In this document: positions 21,324 through 28,365 of the stretch, one piece after another
How the letters are laid out: each line of letters begins with the position of its first letter
Position numbering within the stretch: position 1 is the first letter of the stretch
Made by a program: the position numbers and the translations under genes
The notes under the pieces: generated by a model
The model's database searches: none
What the model was told of the DNA's origin: nothing
The model's input: the letters and a program-made list of their open reading frames with translations, nothing else
Source of the DNA: Planctomycetota bacterium
GTDB taxonomy: Bacteria > Planctomycetota > UBA1135
NCBI GenBank assembly: GCA_003696625.1
Contig: RFGR01000112.1
Location: 1-45,781, forward strand
Direction: 5' to 3'
DNA length: 45,781 nt

Positions 21324-22316
21324 ATGCGGCTGGCCTTCGACGCCCGGGTGCGCCCCCGCTCCTCCTTCGCGCGGGTGCTGGCGCTGTTCGAGGAGGCGGC
21401 GCGGGCCGTCGAGCTGCCCTGGGAGGAGTGGCGCGGCGGCCCCTGCGCGGCCGAGGTGCTGTGGAGCGTGCGCCAGGCCGAGGCGCCGCTGCCCGGCGCC
21501 GGCGGCGGCCCGCCGCGGCAGGTGGTCACGATCTACGACGTCAATCCGCTCCTGCCCGACGGCCGGCCGGCCTGGCAGCGGTGGCGGCGGGCGCGGCGCT
21601 TCCGCCGCCGGGCGGGCGCGGCCCTGGCCGACGCCTGGCGGGTGGTCACCTCGAGCGAGGACGCGCGGGGAAGGATCGAGGCCGCCTTCCCGGCCGCCGC
21701 CGGGAGGTGCGCGGTCGTGCCGCTCTACCCGGAGGCCCGCTTCACCCCGGACGGCCCGCCGAGCACCCTGGCCGAGCCGGGCTACCTGCTCTTCCTCGGC
21801 GCCCTGCGCCGGCACAAGAACGCCGCGGGACTGGTCCGGGCCTACGCCCGCCTGCCCGCGGCGCTGCGCCGCGCCCACCCGCTGCTGCTGGCCGGCCGCG
21901 CCCACCGCGCCCGCCGGCGCTTGGCGCGGCTGCTGGCGGCGCTCGGCCTGGCGGGCCAGGTGCGGCTGCTCGACGAGGTGCCCGAGGAGGAGCTGCCGGG
22001 CCTCTACCGCGGCGCCGCCGCCTTCGCCTTCCCCTCGCTGGCCGAGGGCTTCGGCCTGCCGCCGCTCGAGGCGATGGCCTGCGGCACGCCGGTGGTGGCC
22101 AGCGACCGCACCAGCCTGCCCGAGGTGCTCGGCGGCGCCGCCGAGCTGGTCGATCCGCTCGACCCGGCGGCGCTGGCCGTGGCGCTGGAGCGAGTGCTGG
22201 CCGACCCGGCCCAGGCCGAAGCCCGGCGCCAGGCCGGCCTGGCCCGGGCCGCCGCCTTCGGCCCGGCGGCCACCGGCCGGGCGCTGCGGGCGCTGCTCGA
22301 GGACCCCAGCCGCTGA
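21324..22316 (+). CDS. Family 4 (GT-B) glycosyltransferase
   Basis: The 330-residue GT-B-fold glycosyltransferase moves a sugar from a nucleotide donor to an unknown acceptor, probably a polysaccharide or lipid. The retaining-enzyme EX7E motif is E241-GFGLPPL-E249, followed by AMACGTPVVASD, the donor-phosphate loop of GT4. The C-terminal domain starts near YLLFLGALRRHKNAAGLVRAY (about 154-174), which is typical of GT4. The N-terminal domain is short. The gene is alone on its strand between murJ and a haem lipoprotein, so no pathway is fixed by context. The stop is 1 nt from the convergent gene's stop. Confidence 0.85.
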   Translation: MRLAFDARVRPRSSFARVLALFEEAARAVELPWEEWRGGPCAAEVLWSVRQAEAPLPGAGGGPPRQVVTIYDVNPLLPDGRPAWQRWRRARRFRRRAGAALADAWRVVTSSEDARGRIEAAFPAAAGRCAVVPLYPEARFTPDGPPSTLAEPGYLLFLGALRRHKNAAGLVRAYARLPAALRRAHPLLLAGRAHRARRRLARLLAALGLAGQVRLLDEVPEEELPGLYRGAAAFAFPSLAEGFGLPPLEAMACGTPVVASDRTSLPEVLGGAAELVDPLDPAALAVALERVLADPAQAEARRQAGLARAAAFGPAATGRALRALLEDPSR

Positions 22317-22317
22317 C

Positions 22318-22800
22318 TCAGCCGGTCGCTTCCGCGGCGGCGGCGGGCGGCCGGAAGTCCTGGCTCGGGAAGGGGTTGGTCTCCGGCCGGACGACCACGT
22401 TGAAGGCGAAGGTGGCGGTCTCGTGGCATGAGTTGCAGGCGGCGGTGAGCGAATCGAAGGCGGTGGCGAAGGCGGCGCCGTCCTCGGCCGCCACCGCGCG
22501 GCGCAGATCGCGCACCGGGCCGTCCATCATCTCCGGCACGAGTTCGGACACCGGCCGCGGCATGTCCTTGTGCACCGGGTGGTAGAGGACGGCGGCGGCC
22601 AGGCTCTCGTCCAGCTCGTCCAGCTCGTAGGCGGCCGCCCGCCAGTTCCCGGCCCGGCCGGACAGCCAGAGCTTGGCGTGCCGCATCTGGACGACGGTCA
22701 TGATCTCGCCCAGGCCGGGGACGTAGGGCGGGACGGCGGGAGAGCAGGCCGCCGCCGCCAACAGGGCGGGGACAAGGAACGGGAACCGGGGTGCTTCCAT
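22318..22800 (-). CDS. Monohaem c-type cytochrome lipoprotein
   Basis: The 160-residue protein has a lipoprotein signal with lipobox LAAAAC (Cys19). The mature part is mostly helical: MTVVQMRHAKLWLSGRAGN then WRAAAYELDELDESL. A single CxxCH haem site follows at 122-126 (CNSCH) near the C-terminal helix. This layout, with haem attached near the end of a four-helix bundle, resembles cytochrome c'-like proteins. MRHAKLW...NW..AAYEL is a conserved pattern I associate with small uncharacterised haem proteins. It is likely anchored in the periplasm, with a role in electron transfer or sensing. The partner is unknown. The gene lies downstream of the FG-GAP gene on the same strand, behind an inverted repeat. 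Confidence 0.7.
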   Translation of the reverse strand: MEAPRFPFLVPALLAAAACSPAVPPYVPGLGEIMTVVQMRHAKLWLSGRAGNWRAAAYELDELDESLAAAVLYHPVHKDMPRPVSELVPEMMDGPVRDLRRAVAAEDGAAFATAFDSLTAACNSCHETATFAFNVVVRPETNPFPSQDFRPPAAAAEATG

Positions 22801-22823
22801 GAGTGAACAAGGCTACGCCACCG

Positions 22824-22874
22824 GGTCCGAATCGGTTTGCCAAGTCCACTGTTGCAGCGCCAGCAAACCGGACC
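22824..22874. terminator. inverted repeat downstream of the FG-GAP gene
   Basis: CGGTTTGC (22833-22840) pairs with GCAAACCG (22863-22870). GGTC (22824-22827) and GACC (22871-22874) extend the stem across a bulge. It lies between the FG-GAP stop and the next minus-strand gene. There is no T-run, so terminator activity is uncertain. Confidence 0.35.
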
Positions 22875-22883
22875 GAGGAACGG

Positions 22884-24200
22884 TCATCTCGGCCGGACCC
22901 GCGTTATGGCCAGACTGGTCATCGTTCGCACCTCGCCCGGCCGGCCTGGCTCCTCGATCCAGGCGCGGGCGTAGATCGAGCGCCCGGCCAGGACGGCCTT
23001 TCCCGGGAGCCTCATGGGGACGGTAGCGTAGCCGTTGCCGTCCAGCACGTCGTGGAAGGGAGGGTGCGCTTGGCTCCAGGATAGGGCAGGCCCCACCGCG
23101 AGGGAAGTATCCCAGTCGCCGACGTGGAATCCCGTGTCGTCCGCCACGAAGGCGCCGGACAGGAGCAGGTGGAAGCGGCAGTTGGCGCCGCGTGGGACGT
23201 CCAGGTGGTATTCGAACCCGTCGCCAGCGGCGATCTCACGTGGGGCGAAGAGGGTTCGGCGACCGATGGTGACCAGATGCTTGCCAAGAAGACCCGTGGA
23301 GGAGCAAACGTAGCCATGGGCGGCCACACCGAAGGCCATTTCGACGTAACCATCACCGTCGGTGTCTCCCAGCCGGAAACGAGTGGGCCAACCGATACGG
23401 TCCCGAGGGAAGAACGGCGCCAAGTCACCAGGGAAATCCTCCCAGATTCCGGTAAATGACCCGTCCGAACCGTCGACGAGCAAGATCTTGAACCGGTTGT
23501 CGACGGGGAAATTGTATTCCTCGCTCACCACCGCGACATCTGAGGTTCCGTCCCGGTCGAGATCCCCCATCGGAAGGCCGAACTGGATGTTCAGCCGGCG
23601 GTACATGGTCGACGATCCATAGCCTGGGTCAAGATACCCCAGCGTGCGGTTCTCCCAGATCACGCTGCCATCCACCCCGCTGATCGCATAGAGATTGCCC
23701 GGGTCCGGCCCCATGCCACTGGTAGGCTGCCGGAACGGCGGTTGCGTGATCAACAGGTCACGGATACCGTCCTGGTTCAAATCAGGAGCGGGGAAGGCAT
23801 AGCGATCCCAAGTACCGAAGTTGCGGCTGTCGACAAAGGTCCAAATGACGGAGCCGTCGGATCCCGATAGGGCGTGGAACCAGTGCTCGGTTCCCTTCAT
23901 CGCCCAGGTGAGCACGTCTTCGATTCCGTCACCATTCAGGTCCACGTGGCTGGGCGCGAATTGGGACTGAAGCGGTACGCTCACCGTCTCCAGGGGGAGA
24001 TAGGTCTGCCACTGCGGTTGCAAACTCAGGCCGTCCAGGAGTCCCCAAACGCCAAAGGAAGCCCCGCCCTGTCTGGCGACAGCAAAGAACAGGAACTCAT
24101 CCCACCCATCCCGGTTGGAATCGACGAAAGGGCGAAAACCCGAGAATGACTGATAGGGGGGCTTCCCCGGCGGAGGAGAGGGAACAGGGACATCGGACAC
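22884..24200 (-). CDS. FG-GAP/VCBS-repeat protein, C-terminal part after an in-frame UGA
   Basis: These 438 codons continue the reading frame of the 148-aa fragment just upstream, separated only by a TGA at 24203-24201. The first codon after the stop is GTG, the only formal start there. It has no signal peptide or separate promoter, so this is best read as the rest of one protein of about 587 residues. Calcium-binding FG-GAP turns recur: DSNRDGWDEF, DLNGDGIEDV, DLNQDGIRDL, DLDRDGTSDV and DTDGDGYVEM, giving a beta-propeller. A beta-sandwich-like tail follows. Base composition is visibly lower in GC than the flanks. It could be a recent nonsense mutation, an assembly error or recoding. Confidence 0.65.
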   Translation of the reverse strand: MSDVPVPSPPPGKPPYQSFSGFRPFVDSNRDGWDEFLFFAVARQGGASFGVWGLLDGLSLQPQWQTYLPLETVSVPLQSQFAPSHVDLNGDGIEDVLTWAMKGTEHWFHALSGSDGSVIWTFVDSRNFGTWDRYAFPAPDLNQDGIRDLLITQPPFRQPTSGMGPDPGNLYAISGVDGSVIWENRTLGYLDPGYGSSTMYRRLNIQFGLPMGDLDRDGTSDVAVVSEEYNFPVDNRFKILLVDGSDGSFTGIWEDFPGDLAPFFPRDRIGWPTRFRLGDTDGDGYVEMAFGVAAHGYVCSSTGLLGKHLVTIGRRTLFAPREIAAGDGFEYHLDVPRGANCRFHLLLSGAFVADDTGFHVGDWDTSLAVGPALSWSQAHPPFHDVLDGNGYATVPMRLPGKAVLAGRSIYARAWIEEPGRPGEVRTMTSLAITRVRPR

Positions 24201-24203
24201 TCA
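24201..24203 (-). other. in-frame TGA splitting the FG-GAP gene
   Basis: The minus strand reads ..CAG GTT TGA GTG TCC.., with the frame open on both sides (ALPSQV-stop-VSDVPV). No cysteine-like redox context is visible, and no hairpin stands at SECIS distance. Confidence 0.8.
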
Positions 24204-24647
24204 AACCTGGGAGGGAAGTGCTCTGATCCCGGTGGTACCGGCAAGGGTTTGGTACACAGCCCGATAGCCGCCCGGAGTATGTTGAATCAGAAACCCTTCC
24301 CTCAAGTCCAACGAGGCCAGCGGCCCCTCGCTTCGCAGGGTCACCTTTCCGGAACCTCCCGCCACAAGGAGCAGGGGAAACGGTCCGAGTGACAAGCCAA
24401 TCGGTCGGCCCAGTACGGCAAAATCCATTCGCCCATCTCGATTGGGGTCACCGAGCTGGGTGAACCCATCCCCCCACCTGATGACTTGTCCATAGGCCGC
24501 AAACTCGGAAGGAATGACCCGCCGGACCACCCATTCGGATTCCACCCCGACTTCAGGACGGAAGACCTGAGCGCATAGTCCCCTGGAAGTCATGGCGATG
24601 CCCGCTAGGAGCATCGCCACGAGCAGTTCAGACCGATAGTGGGTCAT
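24201..24647 (-). CDS. FG-GAP repeat protein, N-terminal part with signal peptide
   Basis: This 148-residue stretch starts with a signal peptide (LLVAMLLAGIAMTSRGLCAQ, cleavage after about residue 26), so it is exported. It contains one FG-GAP turn, LGDPNRDGRMDFAVLG, and then ends at an in-frame TGA. The next FG-GAP turn follows about 26 codons after the stop in the same frame, so the reading frame encodes one propeller. The ATG overlaps the TGA of the beta-helix gene (ATGA), so the two secreted proteins are translated together. On its own this fragment would be one or two blades and unlikely to fold as a closed propeller. Confidence 0.65.
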   Translation of the reverse strand: MTHYRSELLVAMLLAGIAMTSRGLCAQVFRPEVGVESEWVVRRVIPSEFAAYGQVIRWGDGFTQLGDPNRDGRMDFAVLGRPIGLSLGPFPLLLVAGGSGKVTLRSEGPLASLDLREGFLIQHTPGGYRAVYQTLAGTTGIRALPSQV

Positions 24648-26935
24648 GGCAGGATGGTCGGGGTCTGGTGGGCTCCCTTGTCCCTTGGGCTATCTAGCGG
24701 AAACGCCGGATGGACCAAAGCCGGGCGGGGAATCGGCTGGAAGTCCTGAAAGACAGCGGCCGGTTCGGACTGCGGACCATACACGGGCGGAGTCCAGTCA
24801 AAGTCGCTGAAGTACTGGCCTTGAGGGTCCAAGAAGAATTGCTCCGGTTCGGTGGAGAGCCAAGAGATCGGCCCGCAGAAGGGAGTCTCGTGATCCGTAT
24901 ACCACTGATCGCTTCCTCCGTTGTTGGCATAGTGATCGGCACTTCGGACTCCCTTGAGGAGCAGGTGATTGAAATCGGCCACTCCTGAGTCCGCGAGGAA
25001 GATCGGCGGGCTTTGATACATTCCGGTGCCGAAGTCGAGGAGGGTTGGTGTCTTCATCTGGAACACCGTGTTCAGGAACTTCGTGTTCAGGTAGAGCACG
25101 TTCCCGCTCACCTGCAGATCGTCCTCGTCCCACTGGAACCAGGTCTTGGCGGCATCGTAGTCCTGCAGGTCGACATTGGCATGGACGCTGCCGGTGGCAT
25201 GACCGTTTCCGACCACGGTGCAGTGGACGATCGGGGCCAGCAGGATGCCCGGTTGGCTCGGGCCGGAAAGGTCGTAGAAGAAGCCGCCGCCGGCGTTGTG
25301 CCAGATGATGTCGTTGGTGAAGGATACCGCCGCCAGACAGTCGTCGTGCCCGCTGGCGCTCCCCTCGAGGTCCACCCAGACCGCCGTCCGGTCGGCTCCG
25401 GGAAAGGAATCACCGGTGTTCGAGATGGCGCAGCCGTCCACCGAGCCCATGCCGGTCGGCACGCTGAAGGTCGCACCATTCCCGACCACCACTTCCCGGC
25501 CCTGCAGCAGGGTCTTCCGGGACAGCGAAGCGACCGTCTGTTCGGTGAAGGACCAGGAGCCGCCGGCGATCCCACGATCTCCGGCCTGCAGGTAGATGGC
25601 CGGATTGTTGTTCTGGTGCAGGCGGCAGGAGGAGAGGTCGATGTGGGTTCCCCAGGGCACGAGGGTGGTCCCCGGCTGGTTCGGCAGGGACGCGGACTTC
25701 AGGACCACCCCGTAACTCCATTTCCGGCTGATCTCGGAGTCGTTTCCCTCGAGCGTGGCGAGACCATCCGAGCCGTCCAGATAGACCCCCGTGCCGATGA
25801 AATCACCGGCCTGCGGCGGGTACGGGATCTCCGACCGGCCGATCCCCTCGATCAAGGTTCCTCCGTTCAGCCGGACGTGGCCGCGGGTCTTCCCGTTCAG
25901 GTCCACTCGGACGCCTTGCCGGCGGAAGAACTTCAGGTTGGTGCCGCTGAAGTGGAGGGCGACGGCGGCGGCGTAGGAGCGCCAGCTCAACTGCAGACCC
26001 GGGTCGGACCCCTCCCAGGTCTCGGCGTAGACGCCGACCATCCAGCCCTTCTGGTCCTGGCCCCGGGTTCCATAGGGGGCCTTGCCGTCCAGGACGCCGC
26101 CCTGGAAGACCAGCGTCACGCTCGAGATCTTCTCCGGCTCGTCCACCTGACCGGTCGGATGCTCCTTGTTGTTCCCCGCCGCCTCGACGTGGATGAGGTG
26201 GGTCTCGCCGGAACTCGCCAGGCCGTCGAAGTCCCCCACCGTCTTCAGGTTGACGATCTCGGCCCAGATCCGGCCCAGGGTCGGCTGGGAACCCTCCGAC
26301 CCGGCGCGGAAGAACAGGCCGTGCAGCGGCGGCCGGTAGTCCGGCTGCGGGCTCACCGCCATCAGCGGATCGAAGGCGATCGTGCAGTCGTCCAGGCGGA
26401 GCTGGGAACCGCCGTAGCCGATCTCGCCATTGCCATCGGCCCGAACGGAGACCGCGGTCTCGTTGCGGCTGAAGCGGAGACCATCCAGGGTGACCGAATC
26501 CTGGCTCGGCGCGCTGCCCACCACGACCTCGACCCCGATCGGGCCGCCGACGAGGCGCAGGTCCTTCAGCGTGGTGGCCTTCGGCGCCCCGCCCGAGACG
26601 GCGATGCTGAAGACGGCAGTGGCGCCGCTCCCGCTCGGCGGGTAGACGTAGACGGCCGGGGTCCCGGGATACTGCTTGATGGTCCGCTCCGTGGCCGGAA
26701 TGGGGAAGCTCTCGTTGGCGTAGCCGATCGGCAGGCCGGTGGCGCCGTCGATCAGCCCCTTCGCCAAGATGGTATCCCCGGCCGCGGTGCCGGCAACCGC
26801 GTCCGAGATCGTCAGGTAGGCACCCGGCGTGCCGCCGCTGCCGTCGACCACCGCCTGGCCCTGGGCGAAGGCGCCGGAGGCGCCAAGGACGGCCGTCGTC
26901 AGTGCAGCCGTGCAGAGTTTCCAGAATCGTTGCAT
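24644..26935 (-). CDS. Secreted right-handed parallel beta-helix protein
   Basis: The 763-residue protein starts at ATG 26935. A longer frame exists but its N-terminus is Pro/Arg-rich and unlike a protein start. GGGGAAA lies 5 nt upstream as a ribosome-binding site. The signal peptide is MQRFWKLCTAALTTAVLGAS with cleavage near AFA-QG. The mature region starts VVDGSGGTPGAYLTISDAV, like the 'T...A...A..GD.I.v..G.Y' entry of DUF1565/pectate-lyase-type beta-helices. Repeated short-strand rungs follow (LDGLRFSRNETAVSV, LRLDDCTIAF, FTNDIIWHNAGGGFFYDL, IVHCTVVGNGHA). No catalytic site could be placed. It may act on or bind a polysaccharide. GC falls towards its 3' end. Confidence 0.75.
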   Translation of the reverse strand: MQRFWKLCTAALTTAVLGASGAFAQGQAVVDGSGGTPGAYLTISDAVAGTAAGDTILAKGLIDGATGLPIGYANESFPIPATERTIKQYPGTPAVYVYPPSGSGATAVFSIAVSGGAPKATTLKDLRLVGGPIGVEVVVGSAPSQDSVTLDGLRFSRNETAVSVRADGNGEIGYGGSQLRLDDCTIAFDPLMAVSPQPDYRPPLHGLFFRAGSEGSQPTLGRIWAEIVNLKTVGDFDGLASSGETHLIHVEAAGNNKEHPTGQVDEPEKISSVTLVFQGGVLDGKAPYGTRGQDQKGWMVGVYAETWEGSDPGLQLSWRSYAAAVALHFSGTNLKFFRRQGVRVDLNGKTRGHVRLNGGTLIEGIGRSEIPYPPQAGDFIGTGVYLDGSDGLATLEGNDSEISRKWSYGVVLKSASLPNQPGTTLVPWGTHIDLSSCRLHQNNNPAIYLQAGDRGIAGGSWSFTEQTVASLSRKTLLQGREVVVGNGATFSVPTGMGSVDGCAISNTGDSFPGADRTAVWVDLEGSASGHDDCLAAVSFTNDIIWHNAGGGFFYDLSGPSQPGILLAPIVHCTVVGNGHATGSVHANVDLQDYDAAKTWFQWDEDDLQVSGNVLYLNTKFLNTVFQMKTPTLLDFGTGMYQSPPIFLADSGVADFNHLLLKGVRSADHYANNGGSDQWYTDHETPFCGPISWLSTEPEQFFLDPQGQYFSDFDWTPPVYGPQSEPAAVFQDFQPIPRPALVHPAFPLDSPRDKGAHQTPTILP

Positions 26936-27256
26936 GTCAGTTTCCCCAAACGGGTTGAGTAGACGTACCCGGCCCCGGTCCGGGCCCGTGGAGCCCGAGA
27001 ATGAGGGACCGGAAGGGAGTAGGCTGGGGCCTATCGCGTCCGCGCCGACCCCGACTCGACCGGAACCGGGAGTTGCGGGGGGCAATTCAAGGCGATCACC
27101 CCGGCGCTGCCAGGACGGAAAGTCACGGGAAAAACCGGGAAAGGACGACCCCAAGGGACCGATGTCTGGCCGGGGCCTTGCCCGATCCTAAACCGTGAGA
27201 TCCAGACCGCAAGAGGGGATGGCTGGAATCCACCCCGCCCCTCCCCCGCCTGGACC
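26936..27256. other. 321-nt intergenic region
   Basis: This is the longest gene-free stretch in the window, between the 3' end of the gyrA-yqeY-haem gene operon and the beta-helix gene. It should hold the terminator of the first and the promoter of the second. GC-rich imperfect repeats such as GGCCC-cggtcc-GGGCC are present, but no clear T-run hairpin or strong -10 was found. No small gene with a convincing start is seen. Confidence 0.5.
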
Positions 27257-27880
27257 CTACCCCTCGATCTTCGGCAGCGGCACCTGGGCCCAGAAGATGC
27301 CGCGGAAGTCGCCGGCGGCGAAGCCGGTGGCGCGGTCCTCGGGGTAGCGCTCGGCCAGGAGGTCGGCCACCTCGGCCGGAATCTGCTCGGGCATGCCGTG
27401 GCAGGGCAGGCACTGCGGCTGGACGTAGATCGGCTGCCAGTAGTGCAGCAGGCGGTCGCCGTCGAGGAACTCCTCGACCTTCACCGCCGGTTCGACCGGG
27501 GCGGCGGCGGAGGTCTGGACCCCGACCCGCCGCATCCACTCCTCCGCCAGCGGCCCAGGCGCGTTGGCCGGGTTGCGCAGACGCAGCGCGGTGCGCCCGA
27601 CCGGGAAACCGGCCTCGCCGCGGAAGTCCTCGGTCAGCGGCTGGGCGGACTCGGCGCAGACGCGCAGCGCCGCGGCCGGGCCGCCCTGCTGCATGGCCGC
27701 CGTGAGCTCGCTCTTCAGCCGCTCCTGCAGCGCGGCGACGGCCTCCTCGGCCCGCTGCCGGGCCTCGCTCACCTGGCGCTCCATCGCCGCCCGCTTCTCG
27801 ACCGCGCGCAGGACGAAGAGGGTGCCGGCGACGACGAGGAACAGCCAGACGGCCAGGAGCAGGAGGGTGCGGCCCTTCAC
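27257..27880 (-). CDS. Tll0287-like (DUF3365) c-type haem protein
   Basis: The 207-residue protein has an N-terminal signal-anchor (LLLLAVWLFLVVAGTLFVL, about 5-23) and then a coiled helix rich in Arg/Glu. A periplasmic domain follows with GGPAAALRVCAESAQPL and GRTALRLRNPANAPGPLAEEW, hallmarks of the Tll0287-like/DUF3365 domain. One haem site, CLPCH, lies in YVQPQCLPCHG. In the family this domain binds haem c and often serves as a redox or ligand sensor; here no kinase or other output domain is attached. The GTG start overlaps the yqeY stop (GTGA), so it is translated with yqeY and gyrA. The protein ends ..WAQVPLPKIEG. Confidence 0.8.
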   Translation of the reverse strand: MKGRTLLLLAVWLFLVVAGTLFVLRAVEKRAAMERQVSEARQRAEEAVAALQERLKSELTAAMQQGGPAAALRVCAESAQPLTEDFRGEAGFPVGRTALRLRNPANAPGPLAEEWMRRVGVQTSAAAPVEPAVKVEEFLDGDRLLHYWQPIYVQPQCLPCHGMPEQIPAEVADLLAERYPEDRATGFAAGDFRGIFWAQVPLPKIEG

Positions 27881-28365
27881 GACCCCAGCAGGCGGCGCAC
27901 CACCGCCGAGACCGCCGAACCGTCGGCGCGACCCGCGGCGCGGGCCAGGGCGGCCTTCATCACCGCCCCCATCTCCTTCATCGAGGTGGCGCCGGTCTCC
28001 GCGATCGCCGCCCGCACCAGCTCCTCGAGCTCGGCCTCGCCCAGCCCGGCCGGCAGGTACTCCTCGATCACCGCGGCCTCGGCCCGCTCGCGCTCGGCCA
28101 GGTCGGCCCGGCCGCCTTGTTCGAACTGGGCCGCGGCGTCCTTGCGCCGTTTGACCAGCTTCTGCAGCACCGCCACCGCCTCGGCCTCGTCGAGGTGGTC
28201 GGTGGGCGAAGCGACCTCGTCGGTCAGCCCCTGGGCCCCCTTCTTGTCGATGCCGGCGTTCTTCAGCTCGTTCATCGCCAGGCGCAGCGTCTCGAGCCGG
28301 GCCTTGTCCCGCGCCTTCATGGCTGCCTTGGTGTCGGCAAGGATCCGCTCGACGATCCGATTCAT
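27877..28365 (-). CDS. yqeY: GatB/YqeY domain protein
   Basis: The 162-residue protein matches the YqeY family, related to the C-terminal tRNA-interacting domain of GatB/GatE. Typical features are KARDKARLETLRLAMNELKN at the N-terminus, LQKLVKRRKDAAAQFEQGGR in the middle, and ERAEAAVIEEYLPAGLGEAEL then GATSMKEMGAVMKAAL at the C-terminus. It is thought to contact tRNA; its role is not settled. The ATG overlaps the gyrA TGA (ATGA), with a strong AGGAGG site inside the gyrA end. It overlaps the next gene by GTGA. The position directly after gyrA looks like a coupled operon without functional logic. Confidence 0.9.
   Translation of the reverse strand: MNRIVERILADTKAAMKARDKARLETLRLAMNELKNAGIDKKGAQGLTDEVASPTDHLDEAEAVAVLQKLVKRRKDAAAQFEQGGRADLAERERAEAAVIEEYLPAGLGEAELEELVRAAIAETGATSMKEMGAVMKAALARAAGRADGSAVSAVVRRLLGS

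Noticed and set aside
24201-24203. Selenocysteine in the FG-GAP protein
   Set aside because: No redox motif or cysteine-type context surrounds the UGA. The only nearby hairpin (GGGG-aag-CCCC) lies too far downstream (about 36 nt to the loop) and is too small.
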